Below are positions 8,723-14,748 of a stretch of DNA of 43,173 nt, in pieces. The DNA comes from an uncultured Anaeromyxobacter sp. (lineage in GTDB: Bacteria > Myxococcota > Myxococcia > Myxococcales > Anaeromyxobacteraceae). The position numbers and the translations under genes were made by a program. Every line of letters begins with the position of its first letter. Within the stretch, counting starts at the first letter, position 1. Under the pieces are notes generated by a model. The model was not told where the DNA came from and did not search any database. It saw only the letters and a program-made list of their open reading frames with translations. Location: NCBI GenBank assembly GCA_903874275.1, contig CAIQRS010000114.1:1-43173 (forward strand), written 5' to 3'.

Positions 8723-9068
8723 TTACATCGTCCCACCTGTGGAGGGGGCCTGATACGCCCCGTCGGGCCGCCGCACCGCGACTCCAGGCCAAAGGACGTC
8801 CATCTTCCCGATGTTCCTGGACTCGCGCGAGTGGGGAGAGACGCGGAAGACCGCGGCGAACGTCCTTGGCGCGGGTGGCGGGTCCAGGATCTTGGGCTCG
8901 ATCACGCGCCCGGGTTCCCGTCTCCACGTTCCAGCCCGAGATCCGGCGCTGCTCGACCAGGCCCGCGAGCAAGGCGCCCACGACCTGCTGCGAGGCCTGC
9001 TCCAGGCGGTCATCGACGTGGTGGAGTGGCGGGAGGATGAGGCCACCCCAGGAGGGGCACGGCCACCA
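8723..9068 (-). pseudogene. Frameshifted coding remnant upstream of kinase C
   Basis: This fills the approximately 500-base gap between kinase C and tRNA-Asn. On the minus strand 9068 to about 8918 reads as a coding-like frame (PPLHHVDDRLEQASQQVVGA then LLAGLVEQRRISGWNVETG) with almost every third position G or C. At about 8918 coding character jumps to another minus frame (EPGRVIEPKILDPPPAPRT, then FAAVFRVSPHSRESRN) that ends at TAA 8723-8725. One base gained or lost would join them. I do not recognise the product. It may be a broken gene or a sequencing error in an unannotated family. The plus strand over 8930-9040 is also open, so the strand is not beyond doubt. Confidence 0.35.
8726..8742 (-). 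promoter_or_regulatory. Conserved upstream block, kinase C copy
   Basis: The minus strand reads CCACAGGTGGGACGATG, 28 bases ahead of the TTG start of kinase C. It differs by one base from the block ahead of kinase B at 6062-6078 and has the same spacing. I see no clear -35/-10 pair in it; its role is unknown. Confidence 0.4.
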
Positions 9069-9070
9069 TC

Positions 9071-9193
9071 ATGTTCTACGAGCTGCCCGAGGGCTTCTGG
9101 ACGGTCGTCGAGGGCCAGAAAGGCAACGGCCCCGGAAGAAAGCCCTCCGAGGCCGTTCATGGACCGTTGCGCCGCCTGAAGGCGGCGCTGTGA
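9071..9193 (+). CDS. Possible 40-residue small ORF
   Basis: A short frame from ATG 9071 to TGA 9191-9193. Its third positions are strongly G/C, unlike the opposite strand over the same bases, and its start reads MFYELPEGFWTVVEGQKG. An AGGAGG lies about 15 bases upstream, which is too far for an ideal site. Its last codons coincide with a perfect hairpin at 9169-9188 next to the tRNA, so base composition there is constrained by something other than coding. It could be a small gene or the tail of a lost one. Confidence 0.25.
   Translation: MFYELPEGFWTVVEGQKGNGPGRKPSEAVHGPLRRLKAAL
9169..9188 (-). terminator. Perfect 8-bp hairpin just after tRNA-Asn
   Basis: GCGCCGCC and GGCGGCGC enclose a four-base loop, giving a perfect stem 6 bases beyond the CCA end of the tRNA on the minus strand. 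No T-run follows, so it is not a textbook intrinsic terminator. A role in tRNA 3' end processing or pausing is plausible. Confidence 0.45.
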
Positions 9194-9194
9194 A

Positions 9195-9270
9195 TGGCTC
9201 CCCAGCGTGGACTTGAACCACGGACCCGATGATTAACAGTCATCTGCTCTGCCAACTGAGCTACTGGGGA
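9195..9270 (-). tRNA. tRNA-Asn (GTT anticodon), CCA encoded
   Basis: The minus strand starts TCCCCAGTAGCTCAGTTGG and folds into a full cloverleaf. The acceptor stem TCCCCAG pairs with CTGGGGA. The D-arm is GCTC...GAGC, the anticodon loop is CTGTTAA with anticodon GTT, and the T-arm is CGTGG TTCAAGT CCACG. The discriminator base is G and the CCA end is encoded (9195-9197). The length is 76 bases. It has its own promoter at 9285-9313. The 3' side borders degenerate coding DNA, as is often seen at tRNA integration sites. Confidence 0.96.
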
Positions 9271-9284
9271 ATGGCAGGGCGGGG

Positions 9285-9313
9285 AGACTAGACGCGGCGG
9301 GCGGGGATGTCAA
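9285..9313 (-). promoter_or_regulatory. Housekeeping-type promoter of tRNA-Asn
   Basis: TTGACA (plus 9308-9313, reversed), a 17-base spacer and TAGTCT (9285-9290). The predicted transcription start is about 8 bases ahead of the mature tRNA 5' end at 9270. The -35 matches the sigma-70 consensus in full. Confidence 0.8.
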
Positions 9314-9389
9314 CGCCCGCGGATTCACCCCGGAATCCACCGGAAAACGCCGGTTGGCGGGGCCCCGACGCATCCCCTATGTTCCTCCG

Positions 9390-10394
9390 GTGCTCCTCCC
9401 CGGCTTCGCCCACCGCCCCGGCGTCCACTGCGGATCCACCGCCCTCTCCGACGCCCTCCGGTCCCGCGGCCTCGAAATCACCGAGGCCATGGCCTTCGGC
9501 CTGGGCGCCGGCCTCGGCTTCTTCTACCTCGACTCCCCGGTGCTCAGCCCCACGCGCATCATCCTGGGGCGCCCCTGGACCCTCGAGGAGACGGCCTGCG
9601 ACGTGCTGGGCGCGCCGGTCGTCATCCGCACCGAGAACGACCCGGCGCTGGCCTGGTCGGCCGTCCGCGACGCCCTCGACCGGGGCTTCGCCCCCGTCCT
9701 CTCCACCGACCTGCGCTTTCTCCCGTACTGGAACACCTCCTCGCCGTTCAACGGGCACCGGGTGGTGCTGGCTGGCCACGACGAGGGGAGGGGAGTGGCC
9801 TTCCTCGCCGACACGGAACGCGAGGAACTGCAGGAGGTCCCCCTGGCAGATCTGGAGAGGGCCCGCGCCTCCGACGGACAGCCGCTCGGCTTCACCGGCC
9901 GCCAGTGGATGGAGATCGACGCCCCGCGCGCGCCGGTCCGCTGGCGCGAGGCGGTGGGGGACGCGCTCCGGCGGCAGGCCCGGCAGATGCTGCTCCCGGT
10001 GGACGGGTACGCCGGCGCCTCCGGGCTGGAGCGCTTCGCCGCCGAGGTGCCTCGCTGGCACGAGCTTGCCCGCGACGAGGCCGACCGGTCCTGGTGCTTT
10101 CGCTTCGCCTACCAGTGCATCGAGAAGCGCGGGACCGGGGGTGGGAACTTCCGGCTGCTCTACGCCCGGTTCCTCGACGAGGCGGCCCGGCACCACCCCG
10201 GCGTGGCCGCCCTGGGGCTGCCTGGCCGGATGGCCGAGATCGCCGCCGGCTGGACTCGGCTGGCAAACTCGTTCAAGGATCTCTCCGGACGGCCCGGAGA
10301 GCGGGCGTCGGCGGCGGTTGCCGCCCAGGTGAACGAACTGGCGGGGGCCGAGCGCCGGTACCACGAGGACGTGGCGGCCCGGGTGAGCGGATGA
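9390..10394 (+). CDS. BtrH_N / DUF4872-type protein
   Basis: About 334 residues. The N-terminal segment PGFAHRPGVHCGSTALSDAL fits the BtrH_N (C39-peptidase-like) family, with the conserved Cys next to Gly-Ser. The fold then carries the FNGHRVVLAGHD segment typical of papain-like folds, and the second half (about 180-330) resembles DUF4872, which usually accompanies BtrH_N. BtrH itself transfers an acyl group from a carrier protein to an aminoglycoside; whether this protein acts on a small molecule or peptide is unknown. GTG 9390 is chosen because homology begins there; an in-frame TTG at 9354 would add 12 residues. Neither has a good ribosome binding site. Its stop overlaps the next start (ATGA at 10391-10394), so the two are translationally coupled. 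Confidence 0.85.
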   Translation: MLLPGFAHRPGVHCGSTALSDALRSRGLEITEAMAFGLGAGLGFFYLDSPVLSPTRIILGRPWTLEETACDVLGAPVVIRTENDPALAWSAVRDALDRGFAPVLSTDLRFLPYWNTSSPFNGHRVVLAGHDEGRGVAFLADTEREELQEVPLADLERARASDGQPLGFTGRQWMEIDAPRAPVRWREAVGDALRRQARQMLLPVDGYAGASGLERFAAEVPRWHELARDEADRSWCFRFAYQCIEKRGTGGGNFRLLYARFLDEAARHHPGVAALGLPGRMAEIAAGWTRLANSFKDLSGRPGERASAAVAAQVNELAGAERRYHEDVAARVSG

Positions 10395-11230
10395 CGGATG
10401 CGAACACGGCGGTGCGGGCGCGCTTCGCGGCCCTCCTCGAGCGGCCCCGGATCCCGCTCGACGAGGCGGCCCTGGCCATCGCGGGCGAGGAGTACCCGGA
10501 CCTCGACCCGGGGCCCACCATGGCCGCGCTCGACGCCATCGCCGCGCGAGTCGGCGAGGAGGTCGGCGACCTGCGGCCGCCGCTGCGGGTCCTCCAGGCC
10601 ATGCGAACCGTGCTCCGGGCCGAGGGATTCCAGGGCAACGAGAAGGAGTACTACGACCCGCGCAACTCGTTCCTGAACGAGGTGGTGTCGCGGAAGCTGG
10701 GGATCCCCATCTCCCTCTCCCTCGTCACCATCGAGGTGGCGCGGCGGCTCGGGCTCGAACTCAAGGGGGTGGGCTTCCCGGGCCACTTCCTGGTGAAGTG
10801 CCCGGAGCAGACCGGGCTCGCTGGCGAGATCTTCATCGACGCCTTCAACGGATGGGAACTGCTCGGGAGCGACGAGTGCACCGCCCGCTTCCGCGCCGTG
10901 CTCCACGGGCGCCCCTTCGACCCGTCGCTGCTCGACCCGGTGGACTCGCGCCACATCCTCACCCGGATGCTCCACAACCTGAAGCGCATCTACGTGGAGC
11001 GCGGCGACGACCTGCGCACGCTCTGGGTGGTGGACCGGCTGCTGCAGATCACCCCCGGCGACCTGGAGGAGCGGCGCGACCGGGGGCTCGTCTCGGCCAG
11101 GCTGGGCGGCACGGCGGCGGCGGCGCGCGACCTCGAGGCCTACGTGCAGGGAAACCCGCGTGCCTCCGACGTGGACGAGGTCCGGGCGCTCCTGCGCGAG
11201 CTGGGCGGACGCCGGACGCTGCTGAACTGA
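10391..11230 (+). CDS. SirB1-like transglutaminase-fold/TPR protein
   Basis: 279 residues from ATG 10391, overlapping the previous stop by four bases. The region YDPRNSFLNEVVSRKLGIPI followed by GVGFPGHFLVK is the signature of the SirB1 family (transglutaminase-like core), and the C-terminal part (about 190-270, LQITPGDLEERRDRG) is a helical TPR-like tail as in SirB1. The catalytic Cys of true transglutaminases is replaced by Asn-Ser (the NSFLNEV segment), as is usual in this family, so it is likely non-catalytic. SirB1 proteins are widespread and poorly understood. The coupling to a BtrH_N gene suggests a joint function. The gene ends 3 bases from the convergent ferredoxin gene. Confidence 0.88.
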   Translation: MTDANTAVRARFAALLERPRIPLDEAALAIAGEEYPDLDPGPTMAALDAIAARVGEEVGDLRPPLRVLQAMRTVLRAEGFQGNEKEYYDPRNSFLNEVVSRKLGIPISLSLVTIEVARRLGLELKGVGFPGHFLVKCPEQTGLAGEIFIDAFNGWELLGSDECTARFRAVLHGRPFDPSLLDPVDSRHILTRMLHNLKRIYVERGDDLRTLWVVDRLLQITPGDLEERRDRGLVSARLGGTAAAARDLEAYVQGNPRASDVDEVRALLRELGGRRTLLN

Positions 11231-11233
11231 GCG

Positions 11234-11566
11234 CTATCCCCCGGCCTTGGCGGGGAACTCCCGGATCACCAGCCGCTCCACCGGCTCGCCGCCGACGAGG
11301 TGGCGCTCGACGATCTCCGGGACGTCCTCCGGGGTGACGCCCCCGTACCAGACACCCTCCGGGTAGACCACCATGACCGGGCCCCGCTCGCAGGCGTCGA
11401 GGCAGCCGGCCGAGTTGGCGCGGACGCGGGCCAGCAGGCCGCGGGCCTTGAGCTCGGCCTTGAGGGCCTCCTTCACCTCGACTCCGCCCCTGCCGGCGCA
11501 GCATCCCCTGGGGTGGCCGTCGGGGCGGCGGTTCTCGCAGACGAAGACGTGCCGTTCGTAGCGCAT
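11234..11566 (-). CDS. Thioredoxin-like [2Fe-2S] ferredoxin
   Basis: 110 residues beginning MRYERHVFVCENRR. Cysteines at 10, 22/23, 55 and 59 (FVCENR, GCCAGRGG, SAGCLDACERG) match the ligand pattern of the thioredoxin-fold [2Fe-2S] ferredoxins, the group that includes Azotobacter FdI-like and NuoE-like modules. The VYPEGVWYGGVTPEDVPEIV segment is typical of the family. It is an electron carrier with an unknown partner. It stands alone on the minus strand between two plus-strand pairs. Start ATG 11564-11566. Confidence 0.93.
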   Translation of the reverse strand: MRYERHVFVCENRRPDGHPRGCCAGRGGVEVKEALKAELKARGLLARVRANSAGCLDACERGPVMVVYPEGVWYGGVTPEDVPEIVERHLVGGEPVERLVIREFPAKAGG

Positions 11567-11612
11567 GCCCCTCTACCTAGCGCGCCGGTCGCGCGCTGGC
11601 TACCATGCGCCC

Positions 11613-12524
11613 GTGTCCCGGATCCGCGCCGTCGTCACCGACCTCGACAACACCCTCTACCCCTGGGTGGACTACATCGTCCCCTGCCTGGAGGCGATGG
11701 TGGACTCGCTCACGGCCACCACGGGGCTTCCGCGCATCCGCATCGTGCAGTCGCTGAAGGAGGTCTACACCCGGTACGAGTCGAACGAGTACCCGTTCGC
11801 CATCCAGGAGTCGGACATCTTCAAGCCCTACGAGCGCGACTTCGACTCGTTCAACCGGCTGGTGGTGGAGCCGGCGGCCGGCGCCTTCAAGGCGGCGCGC
11901 GCGCGCTGGCTGCACCCGTACCCGGGCGTCACCGAGACCCTGGAGTGGATCCGCGCGCAGGGGCTCAAGCTGGTGGCGCTCTCCGACGCCCCGCGCAACG
12001 CGGCGCTGCTCCGGCTCAAGACCATGAAGCTCGACCGGCTCTTCGACGCCCTCTACACGCTCCCCGGCTACGAGCTTCCCACCAACGTGGACGCCCGGAT
12101 CCGCCGGCGCGAGGAGGCGGGCCATTACCGGTCGGGCACGCCGGTCCACGAGCTGCCCCGCGAGGCGGAGAAGCCGAGCCCCATCGGGCTGCGCCGCATC
12201 CTCGACGACCTCGACCTGCGCGGCCCCGAGGTGGTCTACGTGGGCGACAACGTGAAGAAGGACATGCCGGTGGCCCGGGCCTGCGGGGCGGTGGGGGTCT
12301 GGGCCGAGTACGGCACCTACATCTCGATGGAGTACCGGGAGCGGCTGGCGGTCATCTCGGCACGCTCGGTGACGGCGCGCCACGTGGCCGACGAGGGGCA
12401 CGAGCGCTGGCCGCTCTGCATCTCCTCGTTCACCCAGGTGAAGGACGTCGTGCAGGGCGCGCGCTGGTCGGCGCCGCGGCCGACGCAGGCCAAGAGGGCG
12501 CGCGGGCGCGGGAAGGTCACATGA
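11613..12524 (+). CDS. HAD-superfamily hydrolase
   Basis: About 303 residues from GTG 11613. The HAD motifs are complete: motif I DLDNTLYPW with Asp10 and Asp12, motif II SDAP, motif III Lys in EKPSP, and motif IV GDNVKKDM. The cap region is helical and about 80 residues long, between motifs I and II. A phosphatase acting on a small phosphorylated metabolite is likely; the substrate is not evident. An in-frame TTG-free extension to 11565 exists but contributes residues with no family resemblance. The stop overlaps the start of the SDR gene (ATGA at 12521-12524), so the pair is one operon and the phosphatase and oxidoreductase may act in one pathway. Confidence 0.9.
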   Translation: MSRIRAVVTDLDNTLYPWVDYIVPCLEAMVDSLTATTGLPRIRIVQSLKEVYTRYESNEYPFAIQESDIFKPYERDFDSFNRLVVEPAAGAFKAARARWLHPYPGVTETLEWIRAQGLKLVALSDAPRNAALLRLKTMKLDRLFDALYTLPGYELPTNVDARIRRREEAGHYRSGTPVHELPREAEKPSPIGLRRILDDLDLRGPEVVYVGDNVKKDMPVARACGAVGVWAEYGTYISMEYRERLAVISARSVTARHVADEGHERWPLCISSFTQVKDVVQGARWSAPRPTQAKRARGRGKVT

Positions 12525-13309
12525 CACTCGAGGTGAAGTACCTGGACCTGGCCGGCCGGCGGGCGCTGGTGGCCGGCGGGTCGAGCGGGATCGGGCTGGG
12601 GATCGCCGAGGCCTTCCTCGAGCAGGGGATGAAGGTCGTCGTTCACTACCGGTCACACGAGGCGGAGGCCCGGTCGCTGGCGGCCCGCTTCCCGGGGAGG
12701 GGCTTCGCGGTGGGGGCCGAGCTGGCCACCGAGCGCGGCGCGGTGGATCTCGTGGCCGAGTCGGCGCGGCTCCTCGGCGGCCTCGACCAGCTCGTCCACT
12801 CGACCGGCATCTGGAACGACGGCCCCATCGGGAGCATCGAGGCGGGCCGCCTCGAGGAGATCTTCCGGGTGAACGTCTTCAGCGCCTTCTACCTGGTGCG
12901 CGAGGCGCTCCCGTTCCTGCGCCGGGGCGCGCCCGGGAACGTCGTGCTCGTCGGCTCCACCGCGGGGCAGCGGGGGGAGCCGGGCCACTCCCACTACGCG
13001 GCGACCAAGGGAGCCATCCAGTCGCTCGCCATGAGCCTGGCGGTGGAACTCGCACCGGAAGTGCGTGTGAACCTGGTTTCGCCAGGGTGGATCCGGACCC
13101 CCATGGCCGAGGAGGAGCTCGCCACCATCGGACCGCTCATCGCCGGCGCGCTTCCCAACCGCCGGGTGGGGGAGGTCGCCGACTGCGCCCACGCGGCCCT
13201 GTTCCTCGCCAGCAATGCTTCTTCACATCTGATCGGCCAGGATCTGTGCGTCTCGGGAGGGGCGCTCCTGGTGGTCCCGAGGGGGCAGGTCGTGGCCCGG
13301 GAGACCTGA
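12521..13309 (+). CDS. SDR-family oxidoreductase
   Basis: 262 residues. This is a classical short-chain dehydrogenase/reductase: the dinucleotide-binding motif GGSSGIG at 19-25, NVFSAF with the structural Asn, the catalytic Ser in VLVGSTAG and the Tyr/Lys pair in YAATK, and the SPGWIRTPM segment after the active site. The C-terminal LIGQDLCVSGG is the usual GQxxxVDGG region with Ser for Asp. A hydrophobic substrate is typical but cannot be told. It is translationally coupled to the HAD hydrolase upstream. Confidence 0.93.
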   Translation: MTLEVKYLDLAGRRALVAGGSSGIGLGIAEAFLEQGMKVVVHYRSHEAEARSLAARFPGRGFAVGAELATERGAVDLVAESARLLGGLDQLVHSTGIWNDGPIGSIEAGRLEEIFRVNVFSAFYLVREALPFLRRGAPGNVVLVGSTAGQRGEPGHSHYAATKGAIQSLAMSLAVELAPEVRVNLVSPGWIRTPMAEEELATIGPLIAGALPNRRVGEVADCAHAALFLASNASSHLIGQDLCVSGGALLVVPRGQVVARET

Positions 13310-13373
13310 CAGGTCGTGAATCTTCGCCGCCAAATTTGCGCACCCAGGGGTACACCGTGCTACCATCGCCTAC

Positions 13374-14714
13374 ATGGTCGGTGGGCGGGTTCAGCTCCTG
13401 GGATCCTTTCCGGGGCGTGAGGGCGAGGGGTTGGGGCTGTTTCTCGAGGACGGGAACGCTCCACGTGTGGCTCGGATCGTTTACTTGCCGGGTGTGGATG
13501 TCCCAGCCCGGGAGGGTCTATCCCGGGACCTGGCCCGGGCCGTGGACGCGTTGCACCACCCGCACGTCCAGGCGCCCCTCGGGCTCGACGAGACCGACGG
13601 CCGCCTCGCCGTCGCCGTCGAGCACGCCGACGGTGAAACCCTCGCCGAGATCCTCGCGGTGGGTGGAAGGCTTCCCCCGGAGGTGGCCGCGCGCGTCGTC
13701 CGGGACGCCTGCGTCGCCGTCCACTTCGCCCACGAGGAGGGGCAGGACGACGGTCCCATCCTCCACGGCTGGATCCGCCCGTCGCACCTGCTCATCTGCC
13801 GCTCGGGCGTGACGCTCGTCTCTGGATTTGGCGTGGGGCTGGCCCGCTCCGCCGGTGACCTCATGCCCTGGCAGAGCCCGGAGCAGGTCCTGGGCGGCCC
13901 GTCCGCGGCCTCGCGCCGGAGCGACGTCCACGGGCTCGGGCTCGTCCTGCACGCCTGCCTGGCCGGGGAGAACCCCTTCGAGCGCGAACCCGATCCCGAC
14001 GTGGCCATCCTCTCCCGCGCCCCGCCGCTCCTCGAGCCGCTGGGAGTTCCCTCGGCGCTGGCCGGCGTGGTTCGCCGTTCACTTTCAGTGAAGGCTGGCG
14101 ATCGCTTCGGCGACGTCCTGGAACTGGCCCGCGCCATCGACGCGGCGGTCCCCGACCTGGCCGCCCCCGCCGCGGTGGCGGCCTGGTCCGAGTCGCTCTT
14201 CCCGGCCGGCATGGGGATGCGCGTGCTCCGCCAGCGGGCCGTCGAGTCGGCCCTGACCGCCGCCGCGCACGTGAGCACCCGCCGCGCCGCCGCCCCGGAG
14301 GTCCCCGTCCCCCTCCCGGAGCCGGCCGCCGTGCAGCGCGCCACCCCCGCCCCGTCGCGCGCGGAGCGCGCTCCGCCGCCGCGGCTCGGTTTCCGCCCCG
14401 CGCCGCGGGCCGTCGCCCCGGCCCCGGTGAAGGTGGAGCCCCGCCCCGTGCCGAGGCCGGCCGCTCCCGCGGGCTGGGAGGACGACGTCTTCGTGGGCGA
14501 GTTCTCGCTCGCCGCCCCTCCCTTCCCCCACGCGGCGCGCCGCCAGAACCCGGTGGACGCGATCGAGATCGACGTGGTCCTCCCCGATCCGCCGCCGCCG
14601 CTGAGGCTGCCGCTGCAGCCGCGCGTCACCGCCGGGCGCGGCGAGCTCCGTGCCAGCGCGCAGGGACTGGCGGTCACGGTGGCGGCCCTGGCGCTGGGCC
14701 AGCTCCGCGGCTGA
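13374..14714 (+). CDS. Pkn-type pseudokinase with Pro/Ala-rich tail
   Basis: 446 residues from ATG 13374. The first 265 residues follow the order of a bacterial Ser/Thr kinase, but every catalytic motif is broken. The HRD position reads LHGWIRPSHLL (131-141: His-Gly-Trp, Asn replaced by His139), DFG reads GFG (151-153), and no VAIK-type Lys is present in the small lobe (RVARIVYL). The APE-like SPE (168-170), the following SDVHGLGLVLHACLAGENPF and the helical end of the large lobe are well preserved. The tail (about 310-395) is rich in Pro, Ala, Glu and Arg, with a conserved-looking acidic stretch WEDDVFVGEF. A scaffold or sensor role is likelier than catalysis. It is not obviously in an operon. 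Confidence 0.82.
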   Translation: MVGGRVQLLGSFPGREGEGLGLFLEDGNAPRVARIVYLPGVDVPAREGLSRDLARAVDALHHPHVQAPLGLDETDGRLAVAVEHADGETLAEILAVGGRLPPEVAARVVRDACVAVHFAHEEGQDDGPILHGWIRPSHLLICRSGVTLVSGFGVGLARSAGDLMPWQSPEQVLGGPSAASRRSDVHGLGLVLHACLAGENPFEREPDPDVAILSRAPPLLEPLGVPSALAGVVRRSLSVKAGDRFGDVLELARAIDAAVPDLAAPAAVAAWSESLFPAGMGMRVLRQRAVESALTAAAHVSTRRAAAPEVPVPLPEPAAVQRATPAPSRAERAPPPRLGFRPAPRAVAPAPVKVEPRPVPRPAAPAGWEDDVFVGEFSLAAPPFPHAARRQNPVDAIEIDVVLPDPPPPLRLPLQPRVTAGRGELRASAQGLAVTVAALALGQLRG

Positions 14715-14748
14715 AGCGCCTCCGGGCGCCCGGCTCCTCGGGCCCCGG

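Noticed and set aside
8723-9160. Continuous 145-codon minus-strand gene from ATG 9160
   Set aside because: The first part has AT-rich third positions and the middle reads Ser/Arg-rich; coding composition lies in another frame there, so a broken frame explains it better.
13310-13373. Promoter TTGCGC ... TACCAT ahead of the pseudokinase
   Set aside because: The spacer would be 19 bases and both hexamers are weak, so it is not listed as a feature.
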